Below are positions 29,179 through 36,973 of a stretch of 40,968 nucleotides of DNA, piece by piece. Both the position numbers and the translations under genes were made by a program. This DNA comes from JAJFUG01 sp964473155 (GTDB lineage: Bacteria; Gemmatimonadota; Glassbacteria; GWA2-58-10). Numbering within the stretch: position 1 is the first letter of the stretch; every line of letters starts with the position of its first letter. The stretch lies in the NCBI GenBank assembly GCA_964473155.1, contig CAYYNT010000037.1, positions 1 through 40,968 on the forward strand, given 5' to 3'. The notes beneath the pieces were generated by a model. It searched no databases. It was not told the DNA's origin and saw nothing but the letters and a program-made list of their open reading frames with translations.

Positions 29179-30597
29179 TTAACCTGGATGTGAATCAAGT
29201 CCGAGTTTTTTAATCTTTTTCCAGAGAGTCACCCGGCTGATTCCCAGCAGACGGGCAGTCTCGGAACGATTCCAGCCTGTCCGGGTAAGAAGGTCAAGTA
29301 TGGTTTGCCGCTCATTCGTGCCGTTGTTCCGGGAAGCTGCCTTGAGGGGAGCCGGCGGATAGCCGGGTAAAGGCGCTCCTGTCTGACTCTGGGGGCAGAA
29401 CTGACGGCGGAATTCCACCAGCAGAAGCTCCTGCGGAAGCTCAAACGTCCCGATTTCCTCGCCCTGACAAAGTACGAAAGCGTATTCTACCGCATGTTCC
29501 AGTTCGCGGACGTTGCCGGGCCAGCAGTAATCGAGCAGGATGCGCATTGCATCCGGATGCATTCTGCGGACCTTCTTGCCGGTTTTCATGTTGAACCGCT
29601 GAATGAAGTGGTCGAGCAGGGCGGGGATGTCGCTCTTGCGCTCGCGTAGCGGTGGAATGTGGATCGGGAAGACTTTAAGCCGGAAAAACAGATCCTCCCG
29701 GAATTCACCCTTTCGCACGAGCTGATAGAGGTCGCGATGGGTGGCGGTGATCACCCTTACATCCGCTTTGCGGGTGTTGCTTTCACCGACACGCTGGTAT
29801 TCCTGGTCCTGCAGAAACCTCAGCAGCTTGAGCTGGATGAGAGGAGAAATATCTCCTATTTCATCCAGAAATATTATCCCGCCGGCAGCCAGCTCTATCC
29901 GGCCGGCTTTGTTGGATACAGCTCCGGTGAATGCGCCCCGCACATGACCGAACAACTCACTTTCCAGCAGCGATTCCGGCAGGGCCGAGCAGTTCACCGC
30001 CACGAAAGGGCCGGACGAACGCCTGCTCAGGCGGTGGATGGCCCGGGCGGCGATCTCCTTGCCCGTGCCGCTTTCACCGGTCAGAAGAACGCTCGATTCG
30101 CTGTCCGCGGCGAAACGCATCAGACGATAAACCTGTTGCATTGCCTCAGAAACTCCGATCATTCCGGGAACCGGAGAGCTTTCATCCAGAATGCGGGGGA
30201 GATCCGGCCTGGCGGAGGCGTCCTGTTCGAGGCCGGACAGTTCGGTCAGTGTCTCGACTGCTCCGAGCGCCTGCCCCTTGCTGTCGCGGATCAGCCGGGC
30301 GGTGCGAAGAGCTTTGATGCTGCGTCCATCCGGTCTCTCGATACGGCATTCCAGCGAAAGGGTATGCTGGTCCTTGAAAAGAGCGCAACGTCCGTCTTCT
30401 TCCGCATCCCCGATTCCACAGGAGGCGCATTCGAGGTCGCAGCAGCGGCGGCCGATCATTTCCTCGGAAGCCCGTCCGGTTATTTTCTCCGCCTCACTGT
30501 TCCAGTACACAATGCGGCAATCCGGATCTACAACGATTATTCCCACGGCAGCATTGTCAAGCGCCAGGCCGGACAACTCGATGGACATTTCCTGCAT
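29179..30597 (-). CDS. Sigma-54-dependent transcriptional activator with cysteine-rich PAS domain
   Basis: A 472-residue enhancer-binding protein. An N-terminal PAS domain (about 8-120) holds seven cysteines (27, 52, 53, 57, 60, 71, 84), in a cluster of the form CC-x3-C-x2-C-x10-C. The AAA+ domain (about 145-385) has Walker A GESGTGKE (174-181), the sigma-54-contacting GAFTGA loop (221-226) and Walker B IIFLDEIGD (241-249). A Fis-type helix-turn-helix (about 442-466, NRSETARLLGISRVTLWKK) binds the enhancer. No receiver domain is present, so the PAS domain is probably the sensor. GAGG lies 5 bp before the ATG at 30597. It is directly upstream of, and parallel to, the thioredoxin-efflux operon, its most likely target. 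Confidence 0.95.
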   Translation of the reverse strand: MQEMSIELSGLALDNAAVGIIVVDPDCRIVYWNSEAEKITGRASEEMIGRRCCDLECASCGIGDAEEDGRCALFKDQHTLSLECRIERPDGRSIKALRTARLIRDSKGQALGAVETLTELSGLEQDASARPDLPRILDESSPVPGMIGVSEAMQQVYRLMRFAADSESSVLLTGESGTGKEIAARAIHRLSRRSSGPFVAVNCSALPESLLESELFGHVRGAFTGAVSNKAGRIELAAGGIIFLDEIGDISPLIQLKLLRFLQDQEYQRVGESNTRKADVRVITATHRDLYQLVRKGEFREDLFFRLKVFPIHIPPLRERKSDIPALLDHFIQRFNMKTGKKVRRMHPDAMRILLDYCWPGNVRELEHAVEYAFVLCQGEEIGTFELPQELLLVEFRRQFCPQSQTGAPLPGYPPAPLKAASRNNGTNERQTILDLLTRTGWNRSETARLLGISRVTLWKKIKKLGLDSHPG

Positions 30598-31059
30598 AAA
30601 GCCTCGCAAAGGAGCGGCTGAAGATTTCTGTCATGTTTTGCTATATTCCACGGTTCAGGAGTAAAGCAGGTTTGTTTATCACAATCAAATTACTTTTTTC
30701 CCATGCAGGAGTCAACTTGCCGGTTTCAACAGCCCGCCGTTATCAATCATTCGAAACTTATTAGAGCGCTCTTCTGCACTTGCTGTTTTATACAGATTTG
30801 AGAGTCCGATAGATGTCCTTGTGCGTATTATCGCATGATAGTTCCGTTTACGTTCTTGTCTGCAGGGGATTGATTCCTTGAATCCATGTTTGCATAACCG
30901 TTGAATCATACAGCATGAAGAGGAGGTATATGACGGTGTTGTATTTAATTCAGGGTCAGGCTAAATTACTTTATCCGGGCCAGGATTGACTGCCCGCCAC
31001 ATTTATGCAATTCAGGCATAAATATACACGTTAACGCATGCGGAAAAAACGGCGCCTTC
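30598..31059. other. Intergenic region upstream of the divergent activator and transglutaminase-like genes
   Basis: About 460 bp without a supported gene. It contains the inverted repeat at 31001-31023 and several AT-rich stretches, but no clear paired -35/-10 for the plus-strand gene. On the minus strand, TTGATT-17-TTTACT (near 30670-30700) is a weak promoter match for the activator. A 65-codon minus-strand open frame at 30712-30909 has no ribosome site or recognisable protein character. Confidence 0.45.
31001..31023. promoter_or_regulatory. Operator-like inverted repeat upstream of the glycan locus
   Basis: ATTTATGC (31001-31008) and GCATAAAT (31016-31023) are perfect 8-bp arms with a 7-bp spacer. 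The site is 36 bp before the ATG at 31060, in the position of a regulator-binding site for the first gene of the plus-strand run. No cognate regulator is identifiable. Confidence 0.45.
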
Positions 31060-32400
31060 ATGAAAAAAATACTGCGATCAAGCATCTATACAGCGCTTGC
31101 CGCGGCGATACTCTTCTCGTTTTTTCTGTCCGTAACCTTCGTTTTCATGCGGGGAGACACATTCAGGCCCTGGAGCTGGCAACGGCGGACTGTATGGTTC
31201 TCTAAAAGAATAGTCGCCGAAACGGCAGGTCTTGCGGTGAAAATCCGGGACCCCTGGGAGGACAGGCGCGTGACTGCCGAAACTGGACCGGCGGTCTGTC
31301 CAGCCGGGCTGCCCGACATTGAACCCATCGAGACCGCGGATTCCCTGCGCGCTTTTCTATGCAAATCAGGTTACGGCGATTCGGTCATCACTGTTTCGTT
31401 CAGGAACGGTGAATTGCCCGGAAGCCGTTATGAGTTTCATTATCAGACCTCGGCTGAGCCTCTTCTCGATTCTCTGCGATCCTTGTACCGCCTGGATACT
31501 CTGGCCCTGGGGCAGGTTAATGATTTCGAAACGCTCCGGCGTTTGAACACCTGGGTGCATCGTGTGTTTCAAAGTCCTCACACAATCTCCAGCCCCGTGC
31601 CGGAAGTGGATTTCAATTTTAACGCGCTCGATGTTCTGCACCGTACGCTGAACGGTGAAAAATTCTGGTGCAGCGAATACAGTACAAGCCTGGTGCAGTG
31701 TCTCTCGGCGCTTGGATTCACAGGCCGTTACGTTATGCTCAATTCAGATACGGGCGGTCATGTCGCGGTTGAGGCCTGGTGCAACAGCCTGAATAAGTGG
31801 ATCATGCTCGATCCTTTTTTCGGTCTGGTCGTTCTGCTTGATGGAAATGTGTTGAATGCACTCGAAATCCATGATCTTCTTCTTGATTCATCGGCGGAGA
31901 AAAGAGCGGTGGTAGAGCTGAAAGACGGCGCGAGAAAAGTCGAAAAAGATTTTTATCTCTCGCTTTATCGTGACCTGGCGGTGAGAATGCGTAACGACTG
32001 GTTCACGAACCGTTATCCGCGCTGGCATCCACTGTCCACCTCCGTGATGAATGCCGTGGAGTGGAGCGACAGTCTGTCCCGCGATAATGTGATGTTCAAG
32101 CATTCGACATCGCGGGCAGATGATCTTTACTGGCCGCTCAATCAGGTTCGTCTCAGCCTTTATACACTGAAAGACAATAGTTTTCTGGTTGTCATGAGGA
32201 CCTTTACACCGGATTTTTCAAACTTTCTGATAGAACTTGGCAGTCAGCCTCCAGTATACTCACAGTCTGTATCATTTGTCTGGAGCCTTCACAATGGTGA
32301 AAACTCCGTTCAGGTGCAGTCTGTTAATAGCAGAGGAGTGACCGGTAGTCCATCACGTATCGTAATCTGTCTGAACAAGAGCGCTTCCGCTGGAGAATAA
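31060..32400 (+). CDS. Membrane-anchored transglutaminase-like protein, function unknown
   Basis: A 446-residue protein with an N-terminal hydrophobic anchor (about 10-30), so the rest is probably periplasmic. A transglutaminase-like core has the Cys/His/Asp triad: Cys204 in FWCSEYSTSLVQCL, His234 in TGGHVAVEAW and Asp251 in IMLDPFFG, with spacing typical of the superfamily. The C-terminal part (about 340-440) looks like an Ig-type beta domain. No Shine-Dalgarno is evident before the ATG. It precedes a GT39-type glycosyltransferase, and proteins of this fold are often found in exopolysaccharide clusters. The substrate is unknown. Confidence 0.72.
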   Translation: MKKILRSSIYTALAAAILFSFFLSVTFVFMRGDTFRPWSWQRRTVWFSKRIVAETAGLAVKIRDPWEDRRVTAETGPAVCPAGLPDIEPIETADSLRAFLCKSGYGDSVITVSFRNGELPGSRYEFHYQTSAEPLLDSLRSLYRLDTLALGQVNDFETLRRLNTWVHRVFQSPHTISSPVPEVDFNFNALDVLHRTLNGEKFWCSEYSTSLVQCLSALGFTGRYVMLNSDTGGHVAVEAWCNSLNKWIMLDPFFGLVVLLDGNVLNALEIHDLLLDSSAEKRAVVELKDGARKVEKDFYLSLYRDLAVRMRNDWFTNRYPRWHPLSTSVMNAVEWSDSLSRDNVMFKHSTSRADDLYWPLNQVRLSLYTLKDNSFLVVMRTFTPDFSNFLIELGSQPPVYSQSVSFVWSLHNGENSVQVQSVNSRGVTGSPSRIVICLNKSASAGE

Positions 32401-32454
32401 ATCCGGCAGGTGCCGTTAAAGGAATCTAAAATAATTATCCGAAATGATTTGAAA

Positions 32455-33780
32455 ATGCGAACCCTGAAGCTTTTTTTCTCGACACGCCCTTTTATGTCAT
32501 TGCTTTTTTTAGCCCTTGCCGTCCGGCTCCTGGCTTTCGCTGTCCATATGCCGGACCTTGAGCGCCCGCTGATCAAGGATTCTTATGTCTATCATACTAT
32601 GGCAATCGGTTTGATCGCGGGAGAGGGTATCAGGGATGAAGGCCAACTCAGCGCGGTGGCGCAACCTTTGTATCCATTGTTCCTGGCTTCAGTCTATTCA
32701 ATCAGCGATAACAGCCGGACCGCTGTTATTATTATTCAGATGTTGCTGAGCGCTTTGACGGTGCTGATTATTGCCGCCATGACACGAGAGCTGGCAGGAG
32801 AGCGCAGCTCGGTTGCGGCAGGGGTGATCGCCTCATTGTACTGGCCGTTGGCAATGGCGGCTACGCATATACTGACCGAAACGCTGTTCATTTTTCTGCT
32901 CGCCGGTGCGGCTTACAGTTTTATGCTTTTCCAGCGGCGCGGCAGGCTTTCTCTGGCGATTCTCTCCGGTTTTCTGCTCGGTCTCTCCTGTCTGACAAGA
33001 GCAGTTACGCTTTATATGGCTTTTCTGGCCGCGGTTTTGATTTTGTTGGCTGCCTGGAAGAGAAAGAAAAGGTCTCTGGTCCTGGCGGCGCTGCTTTTCA
33101 TCTTGTCTTTCTGCCTGGTGATGACACCCTGGACGGTGCGTAACTGGAATGTTTTTAAAGCTTTCGCTCCAGGTGGAACTAACAGCGGCATGGTTCTTTA
33201 CACGGGTAATTTCCCTCCTGGAGGGCGCGGTTTCGGGATGAACCTGAGAGCACGGGACCTTCAGGCCGGAAAGGAATATATCCTCGAATTGCCGGAGATC
33301 GAGCGTGACCGTGCTCTCCGTGAGCTGGCCCTGCAAAAGATGCGTGAGAACCCCGTTGAGGTGGCGAGGATTGTCGCGTTGAAAGCGCTCTTCTTCTGGG
33401 CGCCGGCGGATTGGGAAATTTTAGGGCATGGGGAGGGTGTTTTAAATCCCTGGTTTGTCTGGCTGATGCTTTTCGTGTTTATCTGGGCAGTCTGGAGCGA
33501 CAGGCGGAAAGAATATTTGGTTCCTGTGTTCATAACCGTTTATTTTTATCTGATCAGCCTCGCCACCTATGGTTCACCCCGTTTGCGACTGCCGGTGGAG
33601 CCGTTCCTGATGATTCTCGCCGCTGAGGGCTGGTGTAAGCTGGATGAAACTCTCCTTGGAAATACGAGACGTCTTGTTTTCCTTCTTGCAATGATTATTA
33701 CGGTTTCGGCTGGATATTACTGGAGTTTCGAGATCAAGGAATACATGGCATTGATGTTAAGCAAGGCTGGTATCTGGTGA
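32455..33780 (+). CDS. GT39/ArnT-like membrane glycosyltransferase
   Basis: A 441-residue polytopic protein with about ten to twelve hydrophobic segments. The first outside loop carries the acidic motif of ArnT/PMT-type enzymes (LIKDSYVYH, Asp42), followed by AQPLYPLFLASVYS; these enzymes transfer a sugar from a lipid-phosphate carrier. The ATG at 32455 is preferred because the frame's earlier GTG (32410) lacks a ribosome site; AAAGGA at 32418 is too far for this ATG, so the start is uncertain. It lies between the transglutaminase-like and MttB-family genes. Confidence 0.82.
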   Translation: MRTLKLFFSTRPFMSLLFLALAVRLLAFAVHMPDLERPLIKDSYVYHTMAIGLIAGEGIRDEGQLSAVAQPLYPLFLASVYSISDNSRTAVIIIQMLLSALTVLIIAAMTRELAGERSSVAAGVIASLYWPLAMAATHILTETLFIFLLAGAAYSFMLFQRRGRLSLAILSGFLLGLSCLTRAVTLYMAFLAAVLILLAAWKRKKRSLVLAALLFILSFCLVMTPWTVRNWNVFKAFAPGGTNSGMVLYTGNFPPGGRGFGMNLRARDLQAGKEYILELPEIERDRALRELALQKMRENPVEVARIVALKALFFWAPADWEILGHGEGVLNPWFVWLMLFVFIWAVWSDRRKEYLVPVFITVYFYLISLATYGSPRLRLPVEPFLMILAAEGWCKLDETLLGNTRRLVFLLAMIITVSAGYYWSFEIKEYMALMLSKAGIW

Positions 33781-33822
33781 CAGTGCTGTTATAGTGAACC
33801 AAAGATCAAACGGAGGAAGCGG

Positions 33823-35232
33823 GTGATCAGAACGGCGATCCTGAGCGAAAACGAACTTAACCAGATTCATGAGGCTACTCTTCGGGTCCTTGCAAAAACA
33901 GGCCTTAAACTTGAGCACCAGAAAATAAGGGAGATTCTGTTCGCCAGGGGAGCCAGGCCTGGCCGTGATAATGAGACTGTGTGTCTGCCGCCGTCCATGG
34001 TGAAAGAATATCTGGCCCTTGCGCCGTCGACAGCGAGGTTTTGCGGCCGTGGGGCGCGCAGTTGGGAAACAGGTCCGGGCCGTCCTTCCGTTTTCTGGAC
34101 AGCGGCGGCGATGAACCTGTTTGACCGTCAGGGCAAACATGAATTTGACCGGGCAGAACTGGCTCGACTGAGCAGGCTGGTCCAGGGACTGGATAATCTG
34201 GATGGCGTGGTTGGTGTCAGTGTGAAAGATGTGCCCCCGAAGTTCAGGGATGTCGCCGGATTCAGGACAATGCTGGAAAACACTCTCAAGCATGTCCGGG
34301 TTCTTTCGTTCTCTCCCGAGGGTACAGCATTAATAGTTGAAATGGCGCGTGTGGCGCTGGGATCGGAAAGCCTGGCCGCAAGGCCGATATTCAGTCTTGG
34401 ATTCACCGCGCACGGACCATTGCGCTGGACAAACCTGGCGCTGGATGTCTATTATCGCAGCGCCGGCAACGGCATCCCGGTGATGGTAAACGGAGAGCCG
34501 ATGGCTGGAGGCACGGCTCCGGTTACCCTGGCCGGAGCGGTGACTGTCGGCAACGCGGAGATATTGGGCGGAATAGTGGTCAATCAGGCGCTCGAACCCG
34601 GACGGCCTTGCATTCATAACCTGGGATTCGCCCATATCATGGATATGCGCACCGGCACCGCCGTAACCGGCGCACCGGAGAACTGCCTTCTGGCTGCGGC
34701 TGGCGCACAGCTTGCGGCCTATTACAATCTACCCTCCGCCTCATGGGCCAGTTCGGATTCCATGCTGGCCGACAGCCAGAGCGCGGTGGAAAAGTGCATG
34801 TCCCTTCTAACTCATTCCCTGGCTGGAGTAGGGCTTGTCTGGGGTGTTGGCACCCTGGAGAGCGAACTATGTATAAGTTACGCACAATGCGTGATCGATA
34901 ACGAGATAATCGGCCAGGTCAAGAGGTTCGTGCGCGGGATAGAAGTCAATGCGGAAAGCCTGGCGGAAAATCTTATCGATGAGATCGGGCCGTGCGGCAG
35001 TTATCTTGCCAGCGAACATACGTTCTCCCATTTTCAGACGGAATTTTATGAAACAGGCGTTTTCTGCCGTGACCGTCGTGAGACATGGGAGTCCAAAGGT
35101 GGCCTGTCTCTTCAGGAAAAAGCTGAACGCGAGGCCGAACGGATAATTCAACAGACTGAAGTCCCCGGATTGACAGACGAACAGACGAGAGAACTGGACA
35201 AAATTGAGAAGCGGATTTTCAGAGAAGCCTGA
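33823..35232 (+). CDS. MttB-family (trimethylamine methyltransferase-like) protein without an in-frame amber codon
   Basis: A 469-residue TIM-barrel protein of the MttB superfamily, starting at GTG with GGAGG 6 bp upstream. Conserved stretches include SSDSMLADSQSAVEKCMS, followed by a Gly-rich AGVGLVWGVGTLE segment typical of the family. True trimethylamine enzymes contain pyrrolysine, encoded by an internal TAG; this frame has none, so it belongs with non-pyrrolysine homologues, which demethylate glycine betaine, proline betaine, carnitine and similar quaternary amines through a corrinoid protein. No corrinoid protein or activase lies nearby. It is co-oriented with glycan genes, but a role in glycan synthesis is not expected from the family. 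Confidence 0.88.
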   Translation: MIRTAILSENELNQIHEATLRVLAKTGLKLEHQKIREILFARGARPGRDNETVCLPPSMVKEYLALAPSTARFCGRGARSWETGPGRPSVFWTAAAMNLFDRQGKHEFDRAELARLSRLVQGLDNLDGVVGVSVKDVPPKFRDVAGFRTMLENTLKHVRVLSFSPEGTALIVEMARVALGSESLAARPIFSLGFTAHGPLRWTNLALDVYYRSAGNGIPVMVNGEPMAGGTAPVTLAGAVTVGNAEILGGIVVNQALEPGRPCIHNLGFAHIMDMRTGTAVTGAPENCLLAAAGAQLAAYYNLPSASWASSDSMLADSQSAVEKCMSLLTHSLAGVGLVWGVGTLESELCISYAQCVIDNEIIGQVKRFVRGIEVNAESLAENLIDEIGPCGSYLASEHTFSHFQTEFYETGVFCRDRRETWESKGGLSLQEKAEREAERIIQQTEVPGLTDEQTRELDKIEKRIFREA

Positions 35233-35514
35233 CAGGGATTCTTTGCTCTGAGTGTACTGCTTACTGGTCCAGTTTAGACGGTGCTGCGGGGAATGAATGT
35301 TCTTTTATCGGCGCGCCATAGGGATTGGATGTCAATCTTTCGGCCGTATGTTCAATTGATGACCAGAATCCGGGGGCATGTTAAGCTGGTTATTTGCAGT
35401 GATGTTTTAAAGTACGGAGCGCTGTGACGGAAAATGCATAGACTGAAAAATTGTTCTCAGGCCGATACGTTTTTTCTTTAACATCTGTTCCGTTCCTTTG
35501 TTAAGAAGAGAGTT

Positions 35515-36432
35515 ATGACTCAGTTAATAAAGCAAGTCATCCGATCAGTGCTCCCTGATTCTATATTTAATTCCCTTTTAAACTTATATCGGTCTTTCAG
35601 GATCCATAGAGCACGTAAGGCGTTCGAAAGAGCCTCGATGGAGCCTGCACACCTGCCGGCCGAGATGCTTGATGAACTGCAGAGGATGTATCCTCCGCAA
35701 TCAAAATATGGATACACTGCTGAAGTGACGGCTAAGAGAGGCATTTCAAGGGCTGAATACATTTTGAGAATTAGTGCCAAATATGGAATAGAATGTAGGC
35801 AATTTCTTGAGCTTGCCTGTGGAGACGGAATGGTCTGCGCAACCTTGAATAGAGACGACCGTCGTGCAACAGGTATTGATTTAAAGCTTTTCGATCTTGA
35901 TCAGACGGCGCTTCATACCGGCGCGATATTCCTTCAGATGGATGCTGAAAGAATGTCGATAGCGGATAGCAGTATGGATTGTGTGTTTTCTTTCAACAGT
36001 TTCGAACATTTCATGAATCCAGAAAAGGTGCTGAGTGAGGCGATGAGAGTAATAAGGCCTGGTGGCATATTATATCTGGATTTCGGGCCTGTTTATTTTT
36101 CTCCCAGCGGGCTGCACGCTTATCGATCTATTACCGTACCATATTGCCAGATATTATTCTCCGAAGATACGATTCATAGTTATATTCTGAATAATGGATT
36201 AAGGCCCATAGATAATGAGTGCCTGAACCGTTATTCCATAGAGCAGTATCGCAATTTATGGGCAGTTTTTAATTCCGTTGCGGATACTTTGCTCTATAAT
36301 GAGCGGATCGATATTTCCTATCTTGATCTTATCAGGACCTATGCTTCGTGTTTCAAGAACACGAAACACGACTTTGATAATTTTATAATTTCTTCAATTG
36401 AGATATTGTTGCAAAAGAAAAAGATCAGCTAA
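35515..36432 (+). CDS. Class I SAM-dependent methyltransferase
   Basis: A 305-residue cytoplasmic enzyme. SAM motif I is LELACGDG (98-105), Asp122 lies at the end of the second strand (TGIDLK), FNSFEHF (160-166) is motif IV-like and RVIRPGGILYLDFGP (178-192) is the post-motif region. The N-terminal about 80 residues are a variable basic extension. The gene reads more AT-rich than those before 30 kb, which suggests a different history. GAGAG lies about 5 bp before the ATG. The substrate is unknown; glycan or lipid-linked sugar methylation is plausible given the neighbours. Confidence 0.85.
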   Translation: MTQLIKQVIRSVLPDSIFNSLLNLYRSFRIHRARKAFERASMEPAHLPAEMLDELQRMYPPQSKYGYTAEVTAKRGISRAEYILRISAKYGIECRQFLELACGDGMVCATLNRDDRRATGIDLKLFDLDQTALHTGAIFLQMDAERMSIADSSMDCVFSFNSFEHFMNPEKVLSEAMRVIRPGGILYLDFGPVYFSPSGLHAYRSITVPYCQILFSEDTIHSYILNNGLRPIDNECLNRYSIEQYRNLWAVFNSVADTLLYNERIDISYLDLIRTYASCFKNTKHDFDNFIISSIEILLQKKKIS

Positions 36433-36763
36433 GCGGAACCGTTTCGAACCAAGAGATAGTTTTCTGCATTGTTCATCGAAAAAATTCTCTGAAGCGGGAA
36501 AGCGTAATAATTAATTAAGCTTTATCTTGAGATGTGTTGATTTGTTGGATCAAATCCCCCTGCGTCCCCTCCTGCCAAGCGGAGAGGAACAGCCTGCGCG
36601 TCAGGTTATCTGTAACTGCCTGTCATAGCGATTTTGAAGTCCCCCATAAAAAAGGGGAAACGGGAGAGGGTAATCATTTTTCGACTCGCTTCTTGTTTGT
36701 TGATGATTCAGGCAGTTAAAGAGATATATGCAAGTTGGGTGGGAAGACAGCAGATTTGGAGGC
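36433..36763. other. Intergenic region with C-rich/G-rich repeat-like stretches
   Basis: About 330 bp. ATCAAATCCCCCTGCGTCCCC (36549-36569), with a later TCCCCCATAAAAAAGGGG (36639-36656), resembles a degenerate copy of a palindromic intergenic element seen in many environmental genomes, from memory. The open frame across 36534-36719 has no ribosome site and no protein-like pattern. Confidence 0.4.
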
Positions 36764-36818
36764 GTGATGCTGCGGGATAAAAAATTCTATTTTCTTCTTT
36801 TCCTCACTATTCTGTTCC
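36764..36818. repeat. 55-bp exact duplication flanking a scaffold gap (left copy)
   Basis: This 55-bp stretch is identical to 36919-36973 on the other side of the N run. An exact duplication ending at the gap is expected if two contigs overlapping by one assembly k-mer were joined without merging. It is an artefact candidate rather than a biological repeat. The left copy holds the true ribosome site (GGAGG, 36758-36762, just outside) and the start of the next gene. Confidence 0.9.
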
Positions 36819-36918
36819 NNNNNNNNNNNNNNNNNNNNNNNNNNNNNNNNNNNNNNNNNNNNNNNNNNNNNNNNNNNNNNNNNNNNNNNNNNNNNNNNNN
36901 NNNNNNNNNNNNNNNNNN
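36819..36918. other. Scaffold gap of 100 N
   Basis: One hundred ambiguous bases, a conventional placeholder length. The 55-bp duplication across it suggests the real gap has zero or negative length. Confidence 0.95.
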
Positions 36919-36973
36919 GTGATGCTGCGGGATAAAAAATTCTATTTTCTTCTTTTCCTCACTATTCTGTTCC
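36919..36973. repeat. 55-bp exact duplication flanking a scaffold gap (right copy)
   Basis: Identical to 36764-36818. It encodes the first 17 codons of the glycosyltransferase that continues downstream. Confidence 0.9.

Noticed and set aside
30712..30909. 65-codon minus-strand open frame upstream of the activator
   Set aside because: No ribosome site or protein-like pattern.
36534..36719. 61-codon open frame in the C-rich intergenic region
   Set aside because: Repeat-like DNA with no ribosome site.
36764..36973. Biological tandem duplication of the glycosyltransferase start
   Set aside because: An exact 55-bp match ending at an N run is better explained by an unmerged contig overlap.
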